64,000 nt of DNA from Astrocystis sublimbata (lineage: Eukaryota > Ascomycota > Sordariomycetes > Xylariales > Xylariaceae): assembly GCA_022453515.1 (NCBI GenBank), contig JAJNNY010000097.1, positions 1 through 64,000 on the forward strand. Reading direction: 5' to 3'. This document shows positions 31,957 to 42,490 of the stretch, in pieces (position 1 is the stretch's first letter; the number at the start of each line of letters is the position of its first letter). The position numbers and the translations under genes are program-made. The notes under the pieces were generated by a model. That model saw only the letters and a program-made list of their open reading frames with translations. It searched no databases and was not told where the DNA came from.

Positions 31957-32205
31957 AATAAAGATCACAATGGATTTACTTTCACTAACAGATAAGCAGG
32001 GTCTTCTGTCAGATATAAGCGATGCCTTGCAGCAGATGGTAATTCGTTGTGTTCATTATTGTAACTGTTCTCCTGTCAGGAGACGCGTTCGTCCTAGAAT
32101 AAATAGTATGGGGGACCTAGTCCTCTTGACATGGGTCCTACATCTAGCCCTCATTTAACCACTAATACGGATAACCTCATACCCCTTATATTTAACAACA
32201 GCTGC
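31957..32205 (+). repeat. Dispersed repeat copy 2 (LTR-like)
   Basis: This is the same sequence family and orientation as 13395-13665, from TGTCAGATAT (32006) through ACCCCTTATATTTAACAA. It lies directly upstream of the truncated recombinase and could mark the insertion or recombination event that removed its N-terminus. Solo-LTR identity is inferred from the TGT start and size only. Confidence 0.6.
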
Positions 32206-32354
32206 CCTTACCTCAGGTGAAGTAAGGCAGGTTCGTTACAACTATTTACTAGGACACATCTCAGAGAGACAGTAAGACGCGCTCTCAACACAATACACAC
32301 ACTTCTGAACCTTCAATTGACTGGCTCGCTTATTCTGATAGAATCTCGGTGTTA

Positions 32355-32515
32355 AAACTCAGCGCAGAACCACAGCGCACAACCACAGCGCAGAACCACA
32401 GCGCAGAACCACGGCGCAGAACCTCAGCGCAGAACCACAGCGCAGAACCTCAGCGCAGAACCACAGCGCAGAACCACAGTGCTAAAACTTAGCGCAGAAC
32501 CCCAGCGTAAGACCA
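32355..32515. repeat. 14-bp minisatellite (GCGCAGAACCACAG)
   Basis: About eleven tandem units of GCGCAGAACCACAG, with variants such as GCGCACAACCACAG, GCGCAGAACCTCAG and GTGCTAAAACTTAG at the edges. A 14-bp period cannot encode a fixed peptide repeat, so it is probably non-coding. It lies between the LTR-like repeat and the hypothetical ORF. Confidence 0.85.
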
Positions 32516-32710
32516 TGGTACATCAGTCTAACAGCTATAGGATAATTCAATATAATTCTCCACACTTTTTGTCAAGTTATGGCATAGCTGAACTAGCTCA
32601 GCGGGAGCATTCTCGTTTATGAAGTGTGCAACTAGTTCAATGGTGGGGTTATCGCAGCTGGAACTCTTGCTACGTAAAATTAGTTCCGAAAGCACTACGC
32701 ATTTCATTAC

Positions 32711-33526
32711 TTACACGACTATGTCAACCTCGTCGGTATAGGCCAAAATAAACAGGGGCGACGGCCTTGCTAGAGTTTGGTAACGTTTACAATATCGTTT
32801 TAGGTTATATAGCTGTTGTGTCCCTACCGGCCGCGTAGATGCTTCTCTATATTTGCGATAAGCTGCATTTTTCGCGCTTTCACGCTTTCTTTGTGGCTGG
32901 ATCAGCCCACTAGAGCGCTCCTTCGCAATAATAGCCTCGAGCGTTCCCATGACCTGTACAAATTGAATGCGCGCGAGTCTGGAGATAAACTTGCCATGGT
33001 TGCCAACTATCATGTAATCTAAATGGCCTAACCTAGTAGCAACTGCAGGGTCCGAACTAGCGATCACAGCGGGCAAGGTAGTCAACTCGAGCAAGTGAAT
33101 CCAGTCCTGTAGAGCAAGTTTGGAATTGCGTAGTAGTTGGCTAGCCGTATCTTTCGTCAAGAGCCTTTGGGCTATTTTCTTGATTTTCAAATGGGTGTTA
33201 TGGGATTCGAGGCCGGTCTGACCGCTATGCTGCGACGTAATTCCGGACGTCTCCGGTACCTTAGCACCAAGTACACGTGGGACACTCGAGGCCCAGAGTT
33301 GATCGTTATCCGGCATCGTGGATAGCATAGGGGAAGTCGGTCGATCTACCATCACGACATCACCACTAATCGGTGGCTGGTCGCTAATATGCATCGCCTC
33401 GAATAGTCTGACAAGGTTATCGACGTCCGTCTCTGTGGGAACATCCCTATGAGCCTGATGGTGGGGAACGTGGGGATCTTTATAGTCACTTACGTGCCGG
33501 TAGTAAGGAAACAAATCTAACTGCAA
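32711..33526 (-). CDS. Hypothetical protein, 271 codons, intact
   Basis: An uninterrupted minus-strand frame from ATG 33526 (MQLDLFPYYRHVSDYK) to TAG 32711. A charged, disordered N-terminal half precedes a helical region (HLKIKKIAQRLLTKDTASQL, LALQDWIHLLELTTLPAVIA) and a basic C-terminal segment (RKRESAKNAAYRKYREAS) that ends in PSPLFILAYTDEVDIVV. Proteins with a similar LAGPSPLF-type ending are familiar from repeat-rich fungal regions, but I cannot name the family. It has no RIP-type stop although its neighbour, the recombinase, is mutated. It could be a recent arrival or a transposon-associated ORF. Confidence 0.5.
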   Translation of the reverse strand: MQLDLFPYYRHVSDYKDPHVPHHQAHRDVPTETDVDNLVRLFEAMHISDQPPISGDVVMVDRPTSPMLSTMPDNDQLWASSVPRVLGAKVPETSGITSQHSGQTGLESHNTHLKIKKIAQRLLTKDTASQLLRNSKLALQDWIHLLELTTLPAVIASSDPAVATRLGHLDYMIVGNHGKFISRLARIQFVQVMGTLEAIIAKERSSGLIQPQRKRESAKNAAYRKYREASTRPVGTQQLYNLKRYCKRYQTLARPSPLFILAYTDEVDIVV

Positions 33527-34734
33527 TATTTGAAATAATAATGAAGCCCCAATTTCCTGGTTATTATTTAAGAGGGGTGGTTTGAAGGGGGTTCCATTTG
33601 CGGGGAGTTAAAATCCCGGAGCCTATTCAAAACAGCATCCGGGATCTAAGGTCACTTTTAAACTATCTAATGGTGCTTTATCGTGCTCCCACAATCTGGG
33701 TTAAATGGGATTAATAGTTCATCCGATTGACAAGTTTCACTTCGTATACATAATTGTCGGCTTTCGTTATTTCCACCCCGTTTCTAAGTTCGTGGTACTC
33801 CTTGCCGAGTGTTTGTTTTTCCATTGCTAAATAGGTTCACGGTCTCTAGGATCGCAGATGGATCATATCCGTATGGTAGGGCCTCGGGCTACTCACCGGA
33901 ATCTCTCCCACTTTTAACAGTATGGCAATGAACCCTATTGGCCGGGAAGATTTTGCTTATTTAACTCTTTTCCCAAGTTTGTGGCGCTCCTTGCCTAGTT
34001 TTTGGGTTTCTTGGCTGTATAGGTTTAGTTGATTTTACGGCCCGGATTCCTGGCAGGATTGTGCGCTAAGGTGTCGTACATGTAGGCTGATATGTACGTA
34101 CTTCTAGGTGCCTACCTATGTACTGAGCAGGCCAAGAGTCCTCCACTCTAGAAAGTGGGTTATACCCGACATATTGGAGAGGATTCCACTGGTCATGTCG
34201 GGTGTAGCTAGGTGTGTGCCTGGAAACATAAGTGCGTGCTCATAGAAACTAGGTACCTACGGCACTACTCTAGACACCTAAGGTGACTGCTGTATCGTGA
34301 AGTTCTTAAAGATTGAATATAGTAAGAATCTAGTTCAAATGCACCCCCGGCGCACAGCCGGGCTAGGCAAAAACCACATAGATCGCGAGAGGTCTGCCGC
34401 CCTGTGTGCCTGTGTGGGTAAGTAGTCTACCCTGGCCCCCTGCACCAAAGACGAGCATACTTGCCTCCTCGGCAGAGCGAAGCTAGCGCTTCTGTCAAGA
34501 CCAACGCGTGGCGTTGGTATGGGTCATCTTATCTCTGCTATGGATCAGCCTACCTCTGGAATGGATCAGCATTCCCGTAGCAGAGCTGTCTTGAGAGACG
34601 TTGTGTATATAAGTCCAGCTTATTCCTATAGTTGCAGAGAAGGACCTCTTTGGTTCTTCATCCAGAATTCAATTCTTATTACAGTGTTTCTGCTTTATTA
34701 TCCAACCAGCTCTCGAGGCACGGCTCGAGAGCTT
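33527..34734. other. Gene-free stretch
   Basis: It contains a diverged internal duplication around TCGTGGTACTCCTTGCCGAG (33790) and TGTGGCGCTCCTTGCCTAGT (33980), about 190 bp apart, with TTTTCCCAAG-type flanks, and TAGGTACC-type simple repeats near 34080-34260. No gene was recognised. Confidence 0.45.
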
Positions 34735-35104
34735 CCTAAATCTGACCCTCTGTCTCTGCATCAACAGCGCTGGTTGCCTCGTCAAATAGAAAAATGCGAG
34801 GCTTCTTAAGTATAGCGCAAGCAATTGCAATATGTTGTATCTGGCCGCCTGATAAATTTCTGAAGAGCATTAGCACTTTGCCTCCCTCGCATGAGATGCG
34901 TTCTTACCCAGCACTATCAGTTACGATAGTCTGGTAATTCTTTGGGAAACCCGTGATCTGATTATGAATGGCCGCTGCTTTGCATGCATCATGAACCTCT
35001 TCATCGGATGCGGTCGGATGTGCATATCTAACATTTTCTAGTATGGTCGTCTCCAAAAGCTGCGGGGATTGTGGAACAATGCTAAGGGTATCTAGCAAGC
35101 TATT
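34735..35104 (-). pseudogene. ABC transporter nucleotide-binding-domain fragment
   Basis: Minus strand. LSIVPQSPQLLETTILENVR (Q-loop region), ASDEEVHDACKAAAIHNQIT and NYQTIVTDSAG are followed by an in-frame TAA (about 34904), then RISCEGGK, the ABC signature [20 protein letters not shown] and Walker [18 protein letters not shown]. The Walker A and all membrane segments are absent, so this is a fragment of a half- or full-size exporter, most like ATM1/HMT or MDR-type domains. No function is expected. Confidence 0.75.
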
Positions 35105-36223
35105 TTGGAAACGTGGTTAACATTCTCATTCAAAGTGTTAGCAGTTAGATATGTGTCTTGTACCGAGCTCTCTGGACCCAGGGCTGCCTTGTAACCCACC
35201 ACATAAGAATGTCAAAGCTAGGGTCTACTTCGGATATCTTGCAAATAGTTGCTGCAGTTATACAGAGTGAGTGAAACGACAGCGGAATATGTAAGATAAA
35301 ACGTACGCTGTGGGAGGTAGAACCTGAGCCAAAAGCCTATAAACCTAACAACCGGCTTGAAGGAGTGGAAGAGAAGCAGAGCCAAACCAAATAGAGGTAC
35401 AAGTTTTCTAGTCAGACCTTTCCCGATAAGATGATTTAAAATAGTGCGACTGAGACCTGGAAAAAATGCATCCAGTAATGGTAGACTAGAAGCGAGTGAT
35501 GCTATGGTGTGGGTGACTCAGGCAAATGGAAGTGCGATGTGAAAAGAAAAGGTGAAGTGAAATGAGAAAACGCCTTGTTGTTGAGAGTGTATATATACGT
35601 ATTCGAGCGTGGGGGCTATCTTACCAGAGCCGAGAAAGTCAGGCTCGCAAGGCGAAGGCTCGCTCAGGTCAAAAATAGTTCTACTACCTAGGGTGTTAGC
35701 TGCAGCGTTCAGGCCCGCAGTGAAAGGATTTGATGTCCCTCCCCTTCTACCCACGCTATCTCAACGTCTAGGTAGGTGTGCATGGGTAGGAAGGGGACAT
35801 TACATCTGTCTCCAACGTACTAGGTATCTCTCCCAGGCATGATAGAATAATGACCCATGGGGCAAAGATAGGTCCAGCGCTAGGGGATCGATCTTTTGTT
35901 GAGGCGTCCGACTTCTCAGGATCGCCAGGGGCTCTCGCCTAGCCTGCATATACGCCGCCACTCTGATCTGAGAGAATATCACACTCCACTCACTCCCGAG
36001 TCTGATAGTGCACCTTAACATTTGATTCAAACAGTGGAGTGAAGTTCAATTTGGCAGGACACAAGCTGCAGAAAGCGTTTCCTAGGCCAACAAGGGATTT
36101 TGTCAGTCCAGTCCTCTAAGACCAAGCTCCCCGCTGTCTCGCTGTTCCTGACCATTACCAGCATGCTCATTTCCTACACAACCGTAACGCTTCTTAGCTC
36201 AATCTATCTCAATTACCTACTCA
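35105..36223. other. Gene-free stretch
   Basis: No convincing gene. The short open frames at 35518-36030 have no recognisable features. It includes the 5' flank of the velvet-like fragment. Confidence 0.35.
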
Positions 36224-36714
36224 ATGCGTCCAGCCACCTACAGAGACTCAGCCAGAAGAAAGACTCTGCCCACCTCTAGTATTGAGCTTCCGAAACAGCC
36301 TTTACTCCTTTTTGAGTGTTGTACTTGTTGATTCTCTGAATAAAACCGTCTCAGCCCCAGTTCAGGGCACACTGATCCAGCCCCCACGGGCGCTGGGCAC
36401 CCAGCATAGCAGAGACAGCATGAACTTCGCAATCTTTCACGATCTGTGCATTAAAATACCAGGGACATACAAGCTCAAGGTCAATGCCTATATCATGGAC
36501 TATGGAGTCAGCCCGGTAGTTGCAATCCACCAAGTTGAAGTCGTCACACGAGAGATCCACGTCTTTTCATCAGCGATCTCTCGAGCTCCATGTAAGTACA
36601 TCCTATCTTAAGCACTAAAGAGTACTTTCGCTTAACTGATCACCTGGTTTAGCGCCAGATAAAAGTCAAACTTTATCCAAACTTTCCAAGGCTGGGTTGT
36701 TATCTGCAAGCTGA
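36224..36714 (+). pseudogene. Velvet-domain-like regulator fragment with one frameshift
   Basis: From ATG 36224 (MRPATYRDSARRKTLPTSSI) the frame breaks near 36315 and continues one frame over as VVLVDSLNKTVSAPVQGTLI, NFAIFHDLCIKIPGTYKLKV and AIHQVEVVTREIHVFSSAIS. A 61-bp intron (36592-36652, donor GTAAGT, branch-like CTAACTGAT, acceptor TTTAG) joins to SPDKSQTLSKLSKAGLLSAS and TGA 36712. The F.IF.DL.I...G.YKLK pattern resembles the core of velvet factors, fungal DNA-binding regulators of development and secondary metabolism. The protein is short and the resemblance is partial, so another beta-sandwich family is possible. The frameshift may be real or a missed intron. Confidence 0.45.
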
Positions 36715-38002
36715 TGAGGTTCACGTGTGGCATGTGGCATTTGGCCTTAATACGTATAGAATCCAAAGCCTGTTTATATTACAATATATTCCACCAATAT
36801 AACGAGTGATACTACTTGTGTTATATCGAAAACTACCTAAAGCGCCCGAATAGACCCACTGAGGTGCGCGGTTTGGTAGTATGCGCGGTTCGGGGGTGGA
36901 TTACGTTATACATTTTATTCTATCTAGATAGGGTAAAATATGACCTTGCTTCTACCCGACTTCGCCTATATGCCTATTCTACTTCCTGTTGGTAGAAAAG
37001 CTTACATCTATGACCCTGCCTCTGCGTTCCTATGTACATTACGTTCCATCTAGGCAGGGTAACAAACTACAACCTTGTTTCTATCCGCCCTCGCCCGTGT
37101 CTCCATCCTATAAACTACCCTTTTTTGTTTGTATAGACAAGGTTATGATGCGTTTCCATGATCCAACTCGCATCGAAATATAGTAACAGATTGTTGCTTT
37201 GTTAGTTCTGTTCAATCGGATTGCGCCCAAGACTTAATAGGACAGACTATACAGCATTACAAGGCCTGAGCTATCTTGCGCCTCACTATGAGTCTTTCCA
37301 TAACCTGCATGTAACATGGTAGGGCAAGGTTGCAATGTTCAAGTTCCACCTGCTTCTAGTAAGTTGACGTAAACACACGGAGGAGTTGTGTTTGGGCTTC
37401 TGCATTCTTAATAAGAGCAATGGTTCGCATCAATATGCTTATTTCCTTTGGCCTTTATCGAACATCAATCAGCTCTCAGTCTTGCCTATTATCAAATTTG
37501 ACAAAGCCCTTTTACCCTTTATACGGTCTACCGACCATCAGATTCTATCTGCTATCAGCACTAAGCACGCTACATACATGAACATTTTCTCGTGAGAAGG
37601 CGCATTCTTCTGTATGCAGCTTTACCCTGTTCAGATGTTGCTTACTTACTGACAACCACACCAGGTCAAGATGTTGAGCTCATATACTACGTGCATAGGC
37701 TTTTCGTGCAAGAAATCAGTCAAGCGAGGGGAAGTGTGCGAGTGTGGAACACAGAACTAGTCGACCATCTTTCGGATATGGAGGGGGTGGGGGGTCTCAA
37801 TGGAGATGTTTCATTCGTTAACAGGTACGGCTTCTAAAGCCGGATAAGAAAATGATTGATTATGCAAGGAGCTGTGTGCTGGGATTGACCCAAGTCTTTT
37901 CTATTCTAGGTACCTTAATACTGGGGTACACTGCAACCATTCGCCTGCATTAGGTATCTAGTCCTACCTTAGGTAGCGTCTTTCATTTATTCGGTCTACA
38001 AA
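36715..38002. other. Stretch with one possible coding fragment
   Basis: A plus-strand segment at 37620-37837 reads DVAYLLTTTPGQDVELIYYV and RLFVQEISQARGSVRVWNTE and looks protein-like, but no family or gene boundaries can be given. The rest is gene-free, with repeated motifs such as ACCTTGTTTCTATCCG and ACCTTGCTTCTACCCG (36940-37085). Confidence 0.35.
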
Positions 38003-39288
38003 ATGGGGACATCACCCCCCATAGCTTTGAGATCTGACCATAAACTTCAATCCAAGTCTCTCATTATGTCGATTCAATCTTTACTAATAAGTATGCTCAA
38101 TTGGAAGACAAGTGAATGTGGTTCATCGCACACTGTCCGCGACACTATCGAAAGAACGAACTGGCAAACCCTTTGCCAGATCGCCTCAACACTAAATCAC
38201 GGGCTGCCTTGCACATTGCTGAGCAACATAACGAATGGATTGCATAATCTCGTTCGCATACTCGAGTTTTCTGATCAGACACGGTGGATTGCTAGGATCA
38301 GTCTGCACAGGTCTCCCGCAGACCTCGCAAAACTACGCAGCGAGGTCACTGTTATGCAGCTGATCAAGGAGAAATCTCAATTGCCAGTGCCGCATATATT
38401 TGCATACGAGGCCAATATTGATAACCCTGTCGGTGCTCCCTTCATTTTGATGGAGTTCTTGCCTGGAAATACGGCCATGGATGCCGCGGGCGGATATGAA
38501 GTACACAAAGGCGAGATTCCCTCCGTGTACCGTACCGGATTTCATCGCTCAGTAGCCAAGTGTCAGGTCAGTCAGCACTTCCCTACCCATAGTCACTGGT
38601 CCTGATTTATCTATAGGTGCAAATAACGGCATTGCGTTTCTCCAAAATTGGAACTGTTGTTCGGACTAGAGAAGGCGAATACGAAATTGGCCCTTTCCCG
38701 GACATTGGTGGGCCGTTCGATAGTGCGACTACATTCTTCGCAGCTTGGGTACAGCACCTCAAATTTCCGCACACAGAGGATCAAATCCTCAAAATGATGG
38801 GAGAAGGGCCAGCAAACAGAGTTCTAGCAGCTATCAAAAAGTTCCCTTCCCAACTTAAGGCAGTGGTCGACCAAATGTCCTGCGATAACTATGGACCATT
38901 TCCACTTTGCCACGCCGACTTTTTCCACAGCAACATAGTTGTTGATGAAAATTTCCAAATTCTCGGTATCATTGATTGGGAAGGTGCTTGTACCTTGCCT
39001 TTACAGCTTGTGACGTTTCCCGCTTTTCTCGACATTATGCCTCCTTTGTTTGGCTCGCCTAATAATTACAACAAAGATGGTGTGCCGCTAGATGGTAGAC
39101 AAAGACAGCGCTGGAATGATCGGAAAGGCTATGCACAGATGGTGCAATCAGCGGAGTTGGCAGAAGTTGACGATCATCTACTTTCGAGGTGTCTTAATGA
39201 CGAGAAGAACTTGACATTGGCCTATGCGATGACAGCGTATAGGAATGGGAAGCTGGGCTTCTATGATAATGTATTAGATGCATTATAA
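38003..39288 (+). CDS. APH/choline-kinase-family phosphotransferase 2, two exons, intact
   Basis: Exons are 38003-38566 and 38617-39288 (411 codons plus stop). The 50-bp intron has donor GTCAGT and acceptor CTATAG and is in phase 0. The N-lobe contains LHNLVRILEFSDQTRWIARI and an EVTVMQLI helix, then VPHIFAYEANIDNPVGAPFI and LMEFLPGN. The C-lobe has FPLCHADFFHSNIVVDENFQ (Brenner motif with HADFFHSN) and GIIDWEGACTLPLQLVTFPA (metal-binding Asp and the usual DWE). This is the common fungal kinase-like type with unknown substrate. The ATG at 38003 gives a long N-terminus; a Met at 38066 is an alternative start. No stop or frameshift was seen. Confidence 0.85.
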
Positions 39289-40422
39289 GAAACATGCAGT
39301 GTGAATTTTCATCAGTTGATTCCACTCACAATGTTCCCCAGGTTTCGCAGAGTAAAGCGGTAGGGTGGGAATGAGCCCCACATTAGCGCTGAAAGGAATC
39401 GAACCTGACCCACCTTGCGTGATTCTCTGGCAGTGCCTCCAGCTGGTGGTTGGTTGACTTCGTACCTGCTCTGTACTTGAGTCAGCAAGATGAAATACAA
39501 ACGATACCTAGCAGGTACCCAGTATCTATTGATAAGCGGCACCTGCTGTACATGCGTACTCCCACCGTACTTGCCATGTATACCTAGGTATTGCAAAGCG
39601 GGTAGTTGCTTATAGGTAGGTAGATACACGGTATATGAAGGGGGCAATAATATAGCACTACTGCCCAAGGGCCCAGGTGTTCGTTCCCAAGGTCCCGCAC
39701 GGACGAAAAGACCGGAGCCCGGAATTTTCAGGTTTTCACGAAGTTTCGTCTTGAGTTTCTTCAGCGTCAAGGTTCTCTGTTTCGGGAACCTCGGAGTTTG
39801 GCGGGCCGAGAGTGCGGATAGCAACGGACTCAAGGTCGACTTAACAGGTCAAGTTCTAGGGCATTGCTATGTAGATAATTATCTAATCAATTGAGATCTA
39901 GCGCGGGAGATGGGAGTAAAAACTGGAATCATGGGCTTATCGCACGCATATCAAGATAAAAAGTAGGTACTTAGGTAGGCTACAACTACCAAGGTATAAG
40001 AAGCATACTTGAATGCACTATATAAAGGAACCATTCCGTATAGTGTTTTAATCCTAACAATTCCTCATCGCAGATTCGGCCCGGGAAATATGGCTCACAG
40101 CAGCACACCGAATGCCCAAGTACCCAAAAGCAGCATGAACTCCCCCAGTAAATGGTCCCCGCTCACAGGGCGGGCCCAGGGGGGCCTTGGGTGAGCTGTA
40201 CCTTTTGGAGGTAGGTATTAGGTCGGTCGGCGGAACAACGTTGATGCAAACACCGTCGTCGCGACCGCAAAGAGCGGTGCTGGCTCTCTCACTGGGTAAA
40301 TAAAATGAGTAAGTGGGCAGGGACCTCTCACGAGAGGAACCCCACCATGTATGTCGGCGGCCCACCGTCTCTCGGCGAGTGTTCGTGCTGTTCTGATCGC
40401 GACGGTAGACAGTGCAAAGTAG
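39289..40422. other. Spacer between APH kinase 2 and the GC-rich gene
   Basis: The minus-strand open frame at 39312-39833 is judged spurious (no family, overlaps TAGGTA repeats). A tRNA B-box-like GGTTCGATTCC occurs on the minus strand near 39400 without a matching tRNA fold. Composition rises to GC-rich near 40100-40400. Confidence 0.4.
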
Positions 40423-42490
40423 ATGATCATGCGCCTCGCTTGTATAGTAGATGATGATGAAGTCGTCGAATTGGAAACTGCCATGGAGTCCGAGTCATCC
40501 TCTGTCCGCAATCTCCTGTCTGCTGCCCTCTTCCAGTGCGTAAGGCCCAAGTACCCGGATACCATAGAGCTCCTGCTATCGGAGCGCGCCGTCCGAGATG
40601 CATTGCATGTGTTCGCAGGCGACCAGGAGCGCAGAGTGACCAGCTATGTTCTCACGCGAAATCTGACTTCGGGCGTCAATCCGGAACGGCTGCGCATAAC
40701 TGAACAATCGTTTGCCGTTGGAGGGCCCGTTGCCCTGGCTGGGGTCTACTACGCCACGATCGATTCCCATCGCAACGTACAGAATCGGGAGACACTCAAT
40801 CACCTCAGCCAGCTCGAGGACACGGTCCGCGCTGAGCTGTTCCGCCGAGCGAGCAGCTTTCCATGCAATCCAAGTATGGGACCGTGGCTAGGCCGGCTGC
40901 TTGGCAGATTTGACCTCGACACCAAGGATCTTGCGGGACTGCTTCTGTGTCTCGGACAGGAAGTGCTCCCCTTGGCTCTATTCGATCGCGCACGCGTGCC
41001 GTCGCGCACATGGGGGGAGCACGGCGAGATTCTAGATACACCAAGTAGTGTCGCGCTGTTGGTCAAGAACAAGCACCGATTTTCCAGCGCGCTGGAGGGC
41101 TTGGCTCGGGTAGGGTGTGCTTCTCTCGTGGGCAGTGAAATCCACGTACGCGACTCGTTCCTTGCTCACTTGGGGACCTGGGGTCAGTCGCAGAGAGAGG
41201 AAGCGGTCCGGCTCATCAGCCATGTGTTTCCGAAGCACAAGATACACTACGAGAACGAGTAAGTGGTAACACCCAGCTGGGAAAGCGCACGCAGGATGAC
41301 TCACACTTCGTAGGTACGTAAGCCTATGTCGCAAGCTTCTCCCCACCTTCAGGCATGTCGTCAGATACCTGACGGAGCTTGCGGCTCCACAGCCAAATAT
41401 GAACTTCCAGGTGGCGGAGGCGTGCTTGTCCGCGTCCCGCTTCCTCGACGAAGCATGGAAGCGTGAGGCAATTAGCATCGGTCAATATGCTGCCGACCGT
41501 AGTGGTTCGTTGGTATTATCATCCCGGATAATGGTCCGGCGGCTTACCATCGAGAGAATCCACGGTGCGTGTGGCGAGTCGCCTGCTCGTTTGCCATTTC
41601 CTCAAGGAGGCCAGCTACCTCGAGGTCTCCTCGCCGATGCCATCTGCTTCACGACGCAGCAATACATTGATTTCGGGCTCCTGGCGTCGGCGCATAGCGA
41701 GCTGGCGCGTTATCCCGTCTCCACATCCCCAAGCTTGTTCGACCGGATACAGCAGGAGAGGGTCGTGTTCATGAGAGCGAAGGTCTACCGGTACGAGGGG
41801 CAGTTCATGGAGGCGAGGACACTGCTCAAAGATCTCGTCAGCGGGCAATCGCACCTCGCAGAAAAAGCTGCCATTCACCTCAGCGCGGTGCAGTGTGAGC
41901 TGGGCCAGACCGAGCATGCTGCAATGATGTTAGGGGCGCTCCTGGATCAGGTTCATCTGCAGCCGGAAGGTTGCCGCGATAAGAGTCATAGTCGCCTAGA
42001 GCTGGCGCTGGCTAACATACAGCTGATGCAGTTCTTGATCCGAGTTCGAGACCAGCGGCTGTCCTGGTCTTCGCACCCCGCCCTCCACGACACCTACCTT
42101 CGGTGTCTAGCAAGCCTGTCAACTCATGCACCCGGCATTAGCACGGTTTTGAGCCAGATCAGCATCGCCGCTGCACTTGCCATATTGGCTCATCTGCGTG
42201 GTGACTTCGACACCGCCCTAGCGGAGTGGAACCGAACCTTTGAGCTCGCACGAGGGCGGGGACTCCTGGGAAGCTACATTGACCTCTTGGTAACCTGTTC
42301 TACCCTGGACCTTCTGCTCAGGCGTGGGGGCGTCGATGTCGCCGAATTGGAGAAGAAGATCCGGACCTTATCAGCTCGAACCGGGCGCCAGTATCACTTT
42401 CTTGGCCTGGGTACGACGTGGCCAGATATACTAGGTAGGTGGCAGGAGGATCGAGGCCGCGGGGGTACCGGAACAGCCATCCTGCTGTAG
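40423..42490 (+). CDS. GC-rich helical-repeat protein, probably the C-terminal half of an NB-ARC/TPR-type STAND gene, intact
   Basis: Exons are 40423-41258 and 41314-42490 (670 codons plus stop). The 55-bp intron has donor GTAAGT and acceptor CGTAG. The first exon has a winged-helix-like segment after the usual position of an NB-ARC (DLAGLLLCLGQEVLPLALFD, then FSSALEGLARVGCASLVGSE, VRDSFLAHLGTW). The second exon is all helical (LSSRIMVRRLTIERIHGACG, VFMRAKVYRYEGQFMEARTL, ISIAAALAILAHLRGDFDTA), consistent with TPR-like repeats. No P-loop precedes it and a TAG sits directly before the ATG, so the NTPase half is lost or the gene is a free-standing C-terminal module. Codon use is clearly GC-rich compared with the neighbours and there is no RIP-type stop. 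The family assignment is tentative. Confidence 0.55.

Noticed and set aside
32355..32515. CRISPR-like array
   Set aside because: Units are contiguous 14-bp tandems without spacers, and the genome is eukaryotic.
39370..39440. tRNA-like sequence with a GGTTCGATTCC B box on the minus strand
   Set aside because: The T stem has mismatches, no proper D arm or anticodon arm can be drawn, and no A box was found at normal distance.
39312..39833. Minus-strand open frame of 173 codons
   Set aside because: Composition is Pro/Arg-rich, it runs through TAGGTA simple repeats, and no motif or family was recognised.
40218..41478. Several minus-strand open frames over the GC-rich gene
   Set aside because: GC-rich coding DNA produces long antisense frames; the plus strand has consistent helical protein and matched splice sites.
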